Shown here: one piece after another, positions 1 through 5,603 of the stretch
How the letters are laid out: each line of letters starts with the position of its first letter
Numbering within the stretch: the first letter of the stretch is position 1
Assembly: GCA_943326315.2 (NCBI GenBank)
Contig: CALPSU020000180.1
Span: 1 to 5,667 of the forward strand
Direction of reading: 5' to 3'
From: Chryseobacterium gleum
GTDB taxonomy: Bacteria; Bacteroidota; Bacteroidia; Flavobacteriales_D; Crocinitomicaceae
Length of the DNA stretch: 5,667 nucleotides
Notes under the pieces: model-generated
Seen by the model: the letters and a program-made list of their open reading frames with translations, nothing else
Database searches by the model: none
What the model was told of the DNA's origin: nothing
Translations under genes and position numbers: made by a program

Positions 1-94
1 ATAGAAATAATAAATTTCCTACTTTTCTAGCGTGAGGATATAATCCTAATGCTTTAGGTGCTTTATTTGTTGAAACTCGGTTATTATCTGACAT
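1..94 (-). CDS. RidA/YjgF/UK114 family protein, N-terminal fragment
   Basis: Only the first 31 codons are present; the gene continues past the left edge. The ATG is at 94-92. Residues 12-31 read APKALGLYPHARKVGNLLFL, which matches the conserved RidA N-terminus (in general form AP-ala-gly-pro-Y-pH-a-G-nllf-SG). RidA proteins are small cytosolic trimers; the founding members hydrolyse reactive enamine/imine intermediates such as 2-aminoacrylate. From memory, the YPHARKVGNLLFLSG style resembles the subgroup annotated as 2-aminomuconate deaminase-like, linked to tryptophan/kynurenine breakdown, but the catalytic part lies outside the window, so the substrate is undecided. The gene starts 27 bases after the stop of the AIM24-family gene on the same strand, so co-transcription is likely. 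A near-consensus -10 (TATATTTA, 118-111) lies in the gap, so an additional internal promoter is possible. Confidence 0.8.
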   Translation of the reverse strand, partial: MSDNNRVSTNKAPKALGLYPHARKVGNLLFL

Positions 95-121
95 ATTAAA
101 AATTTTGGTGTAAATATAATA

Positions 122-916
122 CTATCTTCCGTCACCGTCAAATAAATTGCCTAATCCGCCAAGGATACTTCCTTCTTCTTTACGTGATCCAACACCGTAA
201 GATAAAACACGAGATGCTAATCTTGAAATTGGAAGTGTTTGAAGCCATACTTGTCCTGGTCCTTTTAAAGTTGCAAAGAATATCCCTTCCCCTCCGAAAA
301 TCATATTTTTAACTCCCCCTACATATTTAATATCGTAATCGATTTCTTGTGTGTATGCAACTATACATCCGGTATCCACTCTTAATGTTTCACCAGGTTT
401 AAGTATTCTGCGTATAATATGGCCTCCAGCATGGCAAAAAGCCATTCCATCACCTTCTAGCTTTTGCATAATAAAACCCTCTCCTCCAAAAAGACCAGTA
501 CCAAGTTTTTTTTGAAATTCAATCCCAACTGAAACTCCTTTAGCAGCGCATAAAAAAGAATCTTTTTGGCATATTATTTTTCCTCCAAAATCACTTAAAT
601 CAATAGGAATTATTTTTCCAGGATAAGGGGATGCAAAAGCTACTTTTGCTTTTCCATAGGTGGTATGTGTATAAGCAGTCATAAACATGCTTTCTCCAGT
701 CAATAAACGTTTTCCTGCTCCCCATAATTTGTCCATAAATCCACTGCCTTGCTTAGTTGAACCATCTCCAAAAATTGTTTCCATCTGAATTCCATCATCC
801 ATATACATAAAAGCACCAGGTTCAGCAATTACTGTTTCTTGAGGATCTAGTTCTATTTCAATGCATTGCATTTCACTTCCGATTATTTCGTAATCTATTT
901 CATGGTTTGTTTTCAT
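122..916 (-). CDS. AIM24 / TIGR00266 family protein
   Basis: This is a 264-residue protein of the AIM24 (TIGR00266) family. These beta-rich proteins are named after a yeast mitochondrial protein needed for normal inner-membrane organisation; the bacterial role is not established. Visible hallmarks are EIELDPQETVIAEPGAFMYM at residues 20-39, METIFGDGS at 45-53, the LTGESMFMT block at 72-80, and two repeated GGEG motifs (residues 144-147 and 208-211). The tail is glycine-rich. No signal peptide or membrane segment is seen. I chose the ATG at 916-914: the reading frame stays open to a TTG at 964-962, but the extra 16 residues (basic, unlike family N-termini) precede a normal family start, MKTNHEIDYEIIG. 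Length fits the family. It is followed by a ridA-like gene 27 bases downstream and is divergent from the dksA-like gene. Family assignment is firm; function is not known from sequence. Confidence 0.9.
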   Translation of the reverse strand: MKTNHEIDYEIIGSEMQCIEIELDPQETVIAEPGAFMYMDDGIQMETIFGDGSTKQGSGFMDKLWGAGKRLLTGESMFMTAYTHTTYGKAKVAFASPYPGKIIPIDLSDFGGKIICQKDSFLCAAKGVSVGIEFQKKLGTGLFGGEGFIMQKLEGDGMAFCHAGGHIIRRILKPGETLRVDTGCIVAYTQEIDYDIKYVGGVKNMIFGGEGIFFATLKGPGQVWLQTLPISRLASRVLSYGVGSRKEEGSILGGLGNLFDGDGR

Positions 917-1133
917 TTCAATCTTATGCTTTAATTTGAGAGGCGAAGTTATTCCTTTAATCAATAGGATAAATTGTAAAGAGGTGAAAAAATGTTAAAA
1001 CTTTGATTCGTTAACTGCTAATTGGAAAGTGATTTATTTATTTAAATTATTTTTACAAATGCTATTTATTATTTTCGGTTATATTTGCGAGACTTAAAAA
1101 AATAGATTATTAATTAGAATAAAAAAATAGATT
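917..1133. other. Divergent intergenic region
   Basis: This 217-base AT-rich spacer separates the AIM24-family gene (minus) from the dksA-like gene (plus). It contains a perfect TAnnTTTG element for the rightward gene and the first copy and most of the second copy of a 16-base direct repeat. No exact TAnnTTTG match was found for the leftward gene. No structured RNA, tRNA or convincing small gene was recognised in it. Confidence 0.7.
1080..1087 (+). promoter_or_regulatory. -10 promoter element of the dksA-like/lspA operon
   Basis: TATATTTG matches the Bacteroidota primary-sigma -10 consensus TAnnTTTG at every fixed position. It ends 46 bases before the ATG at 1134, so transcription should start at about 1092-1095. 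No good -33 TTG/TTTG is present at the usual distance; TTTACA at 1052-1057 is the nearest weak candidate (22-base spacing). Confidence 0.55.
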
Positions 1134-1135
1134 AT
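1095..1135 (+). repeat. 16-base perfect direct repeat forming the mRNA leader
   Basis: TAAAAAAATAGATTAT occurs at 1095-1110 and again, without mismatch, at 1120-1135, separated by the 9 bases TAATTAGAA. The period is 25 bases. The second copy ends on the first two bases of the ATG start codon (1134-1136). Given the -10 at 1080-1087, nearly the whole predicted 5' untranslated leader consists of these two copies. The repeat contains no Shine-Dalgarno sequence, as is usual in this phylum. It may be a duplicated translation-initiation region, a protein-binding site, or a slippage product. Confidence 0.85.
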
Positions 1136-1517
1136 GTCACAAGATAAAACACGTTACTCAGAAGCTGAATTAGCTGAATTTAAAGAGGTAATACTTAATA
1201 AGCTAAAAGAAGCTAAGGATGATTTAGAAATGTTGAATAATTCTTTATCTAATGGAGATAACGGAACGGATGATACTGGAAGAACATTTAATATGATGGA
1301 AGACGGTTCTCAGACATTATCTAAAGAAGAAACAGCTCAATTAGGAGCAAGACAAGAAAAATTTATTCAAAATTTAGAGTTTGCTTTAGCTAGAATTGAG
1401 AATAAAACATATGGAATTTGTAGAGTAACTGGTAAATTAATTCAAAAAGAACGTTTGTTATTAGTGCCTCATGCAACATTAAGTATTGAAGCTAAAAACA
1501 GTCAAAAAGAAAATTAG
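1134..1517 (+). CDS. DksA/TraR-family regulator with degenerate zinc finger
   Basis: This is a 127-residue member of the DksA/TraR family, which binds in the RNA polymerase secondary channel and alters initiation, in Proteobacteria together with ppGpp. Two charged helices (about residues 10-38 and 63-90) fit the antiparallel coiled coil, with an acidic tip NGTDDTG at 43-49; the canonical DxxDxA tip motif is not seen. The C-terminal globular segment YGICRVTGKLIQKERLLLVP aligns without gaps to the DksA zinc-finger region. Of its four Cys positions only C96 remains; the others are T99, S117 and A120, so classical zinc binding is unlikely. Such cysteine-poor versions are, to my knowledge, common in Bacteroidota. 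The stop codon overlaps the lspA start by one base, indicating one operon. A role in stringent-response-like control is inference from family only. Confidence 0.88.
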   Translation: MSQDKTRYSEAELAEFKEVILNKLKEAKDDLEMLNNSLSNGDNGTDDTGRTFNMMEDGSQTLSKEETAQLGARQEKFIQNLEFALARIENKTYGICRVTGKLIQKERLLLVPHATLSIEAKNSQKEN

Positions 1518-2191
1518 TGAAGAAAAACTTGCTAATAGTAGGGACAGTAGTTTTCCTTATCTTGTTTTTGGATCAACTTTTAAAAGTTTATATCAAAACT
1601 AATTTTATGCCAGGAGAAGTTCGTCCTTTACTTGGTAATTGGTTAGTTCTTGATTATATTGAAAATCCAGGAATGGCTTTTGGGACGACTTTCGGCTCAA
1701 GTATGTGGCATAAATTAGCATTAAGTATTTTCCGAATTTTTGCTATTGGTGGAATTTGTTACTATTGGTTGCAACAAGCAAAATTAGGCGCAAAATTAGG
1801 GTTTCTTATTGCTGTTGGTTTAATTTTAGCTGGCGCAACAGGTAACTTAATAGATTCTATGTTTTATGACTTCGTATTTAAATACGACCCATGTATAGGA
1901 TACAACCATCTAATAGGTTCTGGAATTAAATCAGATTGCGGTTTTTTTGGAACAATTGAAACTCGACATACAGGATTCCTTTTAGGCAATGTAGTTGACA
2001 TGTTTAAATTTGTTGGGTATTGGCCAAAGTGGATGCCTTGGATTGGTGGAGCAGAAATTTTTCCAGCAATTTGGAATCTAGCAGATTTTTCTATTTCATC
2101 TGGAATAATATTGATATTAATAAGGCATAAAACATATTTTCCTAAAGAGGCTAAAGTAGCTCCTCCAGAATTGGAAACATTGGAAGATTAA
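1517..2191 (+). CDS. lspA: Lipoprotein signal peptidase (signal peptidase II)
   Basis: LspA is an inner-membrane aspartyl protease that removes the signal peptide from prolipoproteins after diacylglyceryl transfer to the lipobox cysteine. Family motifs are DQLLKVYIK (residues 19-27), YIENPGMAFG (47-56), GATGNLID (106-113), NVVDMF (158-163) and WNLADFSIS (186-194). D161 and D190 correspond to the catalytic aspartate pair. Hydrophobic segments at about 5-22, 66-85, 95-113 and 186-203 fit the four-helix topology. At 224 residues it is about 60 longer than E. coli LspA; most of the excess is an insertion between D113 and D161 (48 residues apart versus about 9), predicted periplasmic and holding C126 and C141. 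The start is GTG at 1517, sharing its G with the preceding TAG (TAGTG); the next in-frame Met (residue 31) would delete the first membrane helix. Translational coupling with the dksA-like gene is likely. It converges on the next gene with a 26-base gap. Confidence 0.95.
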   Translation: MKKNLLIVGTVVFLILFLDQLLKVYIKTNFMPGEVRPLLGNWLVLDYIENPGMAFGTTFGSSMWHKLALSIFRIFAIGGICYYWLQQAKLGAKLGFLIAVGLILAGATGNLIDSMFYDFVFKYDPCIGYNHLIGSGIKSDCGFFGTIETRHTGFLLGNVVDMFKFVGYWPKWMPWIGGAEIFPAIWNLADFSISSGIILILIRHKTYFPKEAKVAPPELETLED

Positions 2192-2217
2192 ATTTTTTAT
2201 ATCGTTAAAACCAAATA

Positions 2218-3537
2218 TTATTTTTTTAAGATCCAACCACTCACTCCACTTGCTATAGTCTTGTCAGCGATTACTTTTATTTCTTCCGCTGTAGCAGCAC
2301 TTCCCGCGCTTACACGGTGTTTTCCAGAGGTGTCTGAAATTAAGTATGCTTTTAAACCAGTAGATTTAAGTTTTTCAATTAATACATTTGCGCTTTCATC
2401 GCTTGCAAAACTTCCAACAATAAAATCAAAGTTTTTTACTTTAGAATCTGTTGTAATTTTATCTACAGTTTTATCTACAGTAATTTTTTCAATTTTCTTT
2501 ACGGTTGATTGAACATCCGTTTTTTCATTTGGTTTTGAGATTATTTTTTCAGCTTTAACTATTTTCTTTTCTTCAACAAGAACTTTCTTAACTGTTTCTT
2601 TTACTTCTTCAATTATAGGTTCTTCTATATTGTCATTTGAAGGTGTTCCTTTAAATAAACGAACAGGTATGTAAGTATCATCATCGAATGCATAAGAATA
2701 GATATTTACATTCGATGGAAGAGATTTTACAGATTCTTCCAATCTTGTTCGGTCTTTTTTAAATGTAATTTTTGAAAATTCATTTTTTTGGTATGTACCT
2801 TCAGTTGCTTTATATGCTAGATTGAAATCTTTAATCGATAAAATACCAGATTCTAATATATTTGTTTTCATTGGTAACCAAAATGAATAAAATCCAATTG
2901 GCAACAAAACAGCTGCTGCAACATATTTCCATACTTTAGATGGAGATTTTACAGAAGGATGTTCAATAAGAACAAATTCATTTTCAGAAACAACAACTGG
3001 AGCTTCTTCAATAATCGGCATGGAAACCAATTTAAAAGTAGGTTCCGAAATTTCTTCCTTAGTTATTTCAATTTGTTGTGCAGCTATTATGGATGAATGT
3101 TGTGTTATTTTAATATCTTCTTCCGTAACAAAATGAACTTTTCCTAAGCCATATGATTCAAGTAATAAATTGAAAAAACGGTCTTGTTCAAAACAAATAT
3201 TTTTTTCTTGATCGTAAAATAAATATCCAACTCGATCAAGTGTTACTCTTTCTCCGTTTCGTAATTTTTCATTCCAATCTGCGACACTACCAAGAATGTT
3301 TTCTTCTGCGGTTGGATAAATTACATTGTTGGTAGAAGCATATTCAGAAACTAATAATCCATCGTTATTATACAATTGTCGGTTAAACAAAACAGATTTT
3401 CTTGGAGGTAACATTACCCCATTACTATAATCAATTGTAGCCGAAGATTGCTTTGCAACAAATCCTCCAAAAGAGGGAACAATTACGCAATTATGACGTA
3501 GCAATAAATTTCCAATAAGTTCTTCAACTGTATACAT
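2218..3537 (-). CDS. HU-CCDC81 / SPOR domain single-pass membrane protein
   Basis: This 439-residue protein has three parts. Residues 1 to about 135 resemble the paired bacterial HU-CCDC81 domains (HU-fold, related to nucleoid protein HU): CVIVPSFGGFVAK at 17-29, then LPPRKSVLFNRQLYNNDGLL at 43-62 and GERVTLDRVGYLFYD at 95-109. A hydrophobic segment at about 204-221 (YVAAAVLLPIGFYSFWLP), preceded by K197, K201 and K204, is a membrane anchor with the N-terminus probably inside. After a Lys/Glu/Val-rich linker (about 300-368), residues 369-439 look like a SPOR domain (FDFIVGSFASDESANVLIEK onward), a fold known to bind septal, denuded peptidoglycan. The protein may therefore link a cytoplasmic HU-like module to the cell wall, plausibly in division or envelope organisation; that is inference. 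The start ATG at 3537 gives a normal family N-terminus. It lies 61 bases downstream of kdsB on the same strand but has its own -10-like element. Confidence 0.88.
   Translation of the reverse strand: MYTVEELIGNLLLRHNCVIVPSFGGFVAKQSSATIDYSNGVMLPPRKSVLFNRQLYNNDGLLVSEYASTNNVIYPTAEENILGSVADWNEKLRNGERVTLDRVGYLFYDQEKNICFEQDRFFNLLLESYGLGKVHFVTEEDIKITQHSSIIAAQQIEITKEEISEPTFKLVSMPIIEEAPVVVSENEFVLIEHPSVKSPSKVWKYVAAAVLLPIGFYSFWLPMKTNILESGILSIKDFNLAYKATEGTYQKNEFSKITFKKDRTRLEESVKSLPSNVNIYSYAFDDDTYIPVRLFKGTPSNDNIEEPIIEEVKETVKKVLVEEKKIVKAEKIISKPNEKTDVQSTVKKIEKITVDKTVDKITTDSKVKNFDFIVGSFASDESANVLIEKLKSTGLKAYLISDTSGKHRVSAGSAATAEEIKVIADKTIASGVSGWILKK
2457..2480 (-). repeat. 12-base in-frame tandem duplication in the SPOR-protein linker
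   Basis: TTTTATCTACAG on the plus strand occurs twice head to tail (2457-2468 and 2469-2480). On the coding strand it encodes TVDK-TVDK at about residues 353-360 of the linker before the SPOR domain. The length is a multiple of three, so the frame is kept. It looks like a recent slippage duplication in a low-complexity linker, with no evident function. Confidence 0.85.
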
Positions 3538-3541
3538 ATCA

Positions 3542-3549
3542 CAAAGTTA
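3542..3549 (-). promoter_or_regulatory. -10 promoter element immediately before the HU/SPOR gene
   Basis: On the minus strand TAACTTTG is an exact TAnnTTTG match. Only 4 bases separate its final G from the ATG at 3537, so a transcript from it would start at or within a few bases of the start codon, giving a leaderless or nearly leaderless mRNA. No clear -33 TTG is seen at the standard spacing, so the element could be fortuitous; read-through from kdsB is the alternative. Confidence 0.45.
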
Positions 3550-3598
3550 TGAAATAAAAGTATTCACACCCGATTTTTACGCATGAATTAGTTGTTTG

Positions 3599-4330
3599 TT
3601 ACAAAAAATGGAGAACTTTTTCTACATCTTCAGGAACATCAATATTTGGTGTTTCAATTGTTGTTTCAACAACTCGAATAGAATAGCCATAAAATAACCA
3701 TCTTAATTGCTCTAATGATTCAATCGACTCTAATTGTGTAGGTTTTAATTCAACCAATTCTTTTAAAATGTGTGCACGATAAGCATACAATCCAATGTGT
3801 CTATAAAACGGATAATTTTCTAATGGATTACCTTTTGAATTGGCATAATTTGGAATTGCGCTTCTAGAAAAATACAAAGCGTTTTGTTTGTGATCAACAA
3901 CAATTTTAATTCGATTCGTGTTATTAATGTCCTCCAATGAAACATCTTTAATTCCAAGAGTTGCAATGTTTGTATCTTTGTCATTAAAGGCTGAAATTAA
4001 AGCATCTAGTTGTCTGTAATCTACCAATGGTTCATCGCCTTGAATGTTCACAATTACATCCATATCCGAATATTTACTTGCAATTTCTCCACAACGATCT
4101 GTTCCACTTGGATGGGATTCTTTAGTTAAAAGTACATTTCCACCAAATCGTTTCACTTCATCTACAATTCGTTGATCATCGGTTGCCACAATTACATCGC
4201 TTAATAAAATAGATTTTTTCGCTCCTTCATAAACGCGTTGAATCATTGTTTTGCCTTTCAAATCAATCAATGGTTTACCTGGAAAACGAGAAGATTCAAA
4301 ACGAGCTGGGATGATGCCTAAAACTTTCAT
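3599..4330 (-). CDS. kdsB: 3-deoxy-manno-octulosonate cytidylyltransferase (CMP-Kdo synthetase)
   Basis: KdsB activates Kdo with CTP to CMP-Kdo plus pyrophosphate, the sugar donor used to attach Kdo to lipid A in lipopolysaccharide assembly; it is a cytosolic Mg-dependent nucleotidyltransferase. At 243 residues it matches the usual length (about 245-255). Motifs are the nucleotide-binding loop GIIPARFESSRFPGKPL (residues 5-21), VATDD (48-52), HPSGTDRCGEIA (73-84), the metal-binding NIQGDEPLV (95-103, D99), YFSRSAIP (153-160), YRHIGLYAYR (176-185) and the C-terminal metal aspartate region TPNIDVPEDV (227-236, D231). All expected catalytic residues appear intact. The ATG at 4330 places the P-loop-like motif at the normal distance from the N-terminus. 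It is divergent from dprA across 104 bases and is followed by the HU/SPOR gene after 61 bases. It supports a Gram-negative outer membrane with Kdo. Confidence 0.96.
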   Translation of the reverse strand: MKVLGIIPARFESSRFPGKPLIDLKGKTMIQRVYEGAKKSILLSDVIVATDDQRIVDEVKRFGGNVLLTKESHPSGTDRCGEIASKYSDMDVIVNIQGDEPLVDYRQLDALISAFNDKDTNIATLGIKDVSLEDINNTNRIKIVVDHKQNALYFSRSAIPNYANSKGNPLENYPFYRHIGLYAYRAHILKELVELKPTQLESIESLEQLRWLFYGYSIRVVETTIETPNIDVPEDVEKVLHFL

Positions 4331-4338
4331 ACACTAAC

Positions 4339-4346
4339 TAAAATTA
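4339..4346 (-). promoter_or_regulatory. Possible -10 element for kdsB
   Basis: On the minus strand TAATTTTA matches TAnnTTTG in all but the last base and ends 8 bases before the kdsB ATG. If used, the leader would be only a few bases long. In this AT-rich spacer a one-mismatch hit is weak evidence. Confidence 0.25.
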
Positions 4347-4394
4347 TTCTATAAAAATATCAATAAAAAGTTCCAATTTGAATTTGTCATCGGA

Positions 4395-4402
4395 TAATTT
4401 TA
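4395..4402 (+). promoter_or_regulatory. Possible -10 element for dprA
   Basis: The same octamer TAATTTTA (one mismatch to TAnnTTTG) on the plus strand ends 32 bases before the dprA GTG. TTG at 4378-4380 is upstream, but its spacing of 14 bases is shorter than usual. This is a weak call, made because the divergent spacer must hold promoters for both genes. Confidence 0.25.
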
Positions 4403-4434
4403 CTTAAATTCAAATAAAACTTAGATATAAATAC

Positions 4435-5535
4435 GTGGAAAACGCAACATTAAACTACCAAATCGCTTTAACATTATTGAAAGGAATTGGCCCAATTAAA
4501 GCAAGACAACTGCTTTCAAAACTAGGATCAATCGAATCTATCTTTCATGATTCTTTGGCATCTATTGCTAAAACAACTGAAATGAGTCATACCATTTTAA
4601 AGCAAATGAATCGGGATAAAGCATTAGATCAAGCTAGTCAACAATTATCTTATTTTGAAAAACATTCTATTAAAAGTCATTTTTATACTTCAGCAAGTTA
4701 TCCTAGAAGATTAAAGCAATGTGCCGATGCTCCTTTACTTTTATTTGAAAAAGGGGATATGAACTTGAACGCTCAACGCATAGTTTCTATAGTTGGAACA
4801 AGAAATGCAACGGAATATGGAAAATCTGTTTGTGATGAAATGATAAAAGGAATGGTTGGTAAAAACATCCTTGTAGTTAGTGGAATGGCTTATGGAATTG
4901 ATATTTATACCCATCAATTATGTGTTAAATACGATATTCCAACAATTGGAGTTTTAGGCCATGGTTTGGATAGGCTTTATCCTGCAGAACATATAAATAC
5001 AGCGACTAAAATGCTTAATAATGGTGGATTATTAACAGAGTATTTACCAGGTACAAATCCAGATAGAGAAAATTTTCCAATGAGAAATAGAATTGTCGCA
5101 GGTATGTCTGATGCAACTATTGTTATTGAAAGTAAAGAGTCTGGAGGATCTTTAATAACAGCTGAATTAGCGAATGATTACAGTCGCGATGTATTTGCGA
5201 TTCCAGGTAATATTGGTCAAATTTATTCTAAAGGATGTAATTTATTAATTGCAAAACAAAAAGCTCATTTAATTACTGGAAGCAATGATTTTTTAACTTG
5301 GATGCATTGGAAAGAAGAAGAAAAACCCAAAACAATACAAAGAGCACTCTTTCCAAATTTCACCCAGGAAGAAGAAGAATTAATTACAATTTTTGAATTA
5401 AATGGAGAATTAAGTATTGATAGTTTATCTTCTAAATCTAAATTTCCGGTCTCTAAAACGAGCGTTCTTTTGTTTAATTTAGAAATGGTTGGAGCAGTTA
5501 AATCTTTGCCTGGGAAGAAGTATAGATTAGTTTAG
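4435..5535 (+). CDS. dprA: DNA-processing protein DprA (DNA protecting protein)
   Basis: DprA binds single-stranded DNA and loads RecA during natural transformation; it is also found in many bacteria not known to be competent. The 366 residues show an N-terminal helix-hairpin-helix-like region (LLKGIGPIKARQLLSKLGSI, 14-33), then the Rossmann-like DprA core from about 80 to 285: SIVGTRNATEYGK (118-130), VVSGMAYGIDIYTHQ (147-161), GVLGHGLDRLYPAEH (172-186), LLTEYLPG (199-206), NFPMRNRIVAGMSDATIVIE (213-232), SGGSLITAELA (236-246), VFAIPGNI (253-260) and SKGCNLLI (265-272). Residues about 305-366 fit the C-terminal winged-helix domain. It is full length with no missing core motif. GTG at 4435 is the only plausible start: the upstream frame closes at 4405-4407 with no ATG between, and the next Met (residue 50) would cut the N-terminal domain. 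It is monocistronic-looking and divergent from kdsB. Confidence 0.96.
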   Translation: MENATLNYQIALTLLKGIGPIKARQLLSKLGSIESIFHDSLASIAKTTEMSHTILKQMNRDKALDQASQQLSYFEKHSIKSHFYTSASYPRRLKQCADAPLLLFEKGDMNLNAQRIVSIVGTRNATEYGKSVCDEMIKGMVGKNILVVSGMAYGIDIYTHQLCVKYDIPTIGVLGHGLDRLYPAEHINTATKMLNNGGLLTEYLPGTNPDRENFPMRNRIVAGMSDATIVIESKESGGSLITAELANDYSRDVFAIPGNIGQIYSKGCNLLIAKQKAHLITGSNDFLTWMHWKEEEKPKTIQRALFPNFTQEEEELITIFELNGELSIDSLSSKSKFPVSKTSVLLFNLEMVGAVKSLPGKKYRLV

Positions 5536-5550
5536 TTTAATTGTTTTGTT

Positions 5551-5577
5551 AAAAGGCTAAATTCACTCAGTCTTTTT
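5551..5577 (+). terminator. Possible weak terminator after dprA
   Basis: AAAAGGCT (5551-5558) can pair with AGTCTTTT (5569-5576) to give an 8-base stem with one G-T pair and a 10-base loop, with A-tract and T-tract arms. It starts 16 bases after the dprA stop and lies before the next promoter, the expected place for a terminator. The stem is AT-rich and therefore weak. Confidence 0.3.
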
Positions 5578-5580
5578 GGT

Positions 5581-5588
5581 TACTTTTG
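5581..5588 (+). promoter_or_regulatory. -10 promoter element before the gene at 5604
   Basis: TACTTTTG matches TAnnTTTG at every fixed position and ends 15 bases before the ATG at 5604, giving a short predicted leader of about 10 bases. No TTG is found at the standard -33 distance. Confidence 0.45.
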
Positions 5589-5603
5589 TTAAAAAATATT
5601 ATT

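Larger units (their letters stand above)
5544..5594 (+). repeat. 11-base direct repeat in the dprA downstream spacer
   Basis: TTTTGTTAAAA occurs at 5544-5554 and 5584-5594, 40 bases apart. The second copy supplies the TTTTG end of the -10 element of the next gene. In AT-rich DNA this could be chance. Confidence 0.6.

Noticed and set aside
917..964. A 16-residue N-terminal extension of the AIM24-family protein from a TTG at 964.
   Set aside because: The extension is unlike family N-termini, uses a rare start, and the ATG at 916 gives a normal family start.
979..1006. A Shine-Dalgarno-like GAGGTG followed by ATG and a four-codon frame (MLKL, stop at 1004-1006) in the divergent spacer.
   Set aside because: It is too short to support as a leader peptide; Shine-Dalgarno sites are not typical here, and it lies upstream of the predicted transcription start of the next gene.
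2192..2217. A shared terminator between convergent lspA and the HU/SPOR gene.
   Set aside because: The 26-base gap and the following T-run (2221-2227) give no stem longer than about 4 base pairs by eye.
2261..2512. An 83-codon plus-strand open frame.
   Set aside because: It is wholly antisense to the SPOR and linker coding region, which has clear domain signatures; it has no recognisable family or promoter of its own.
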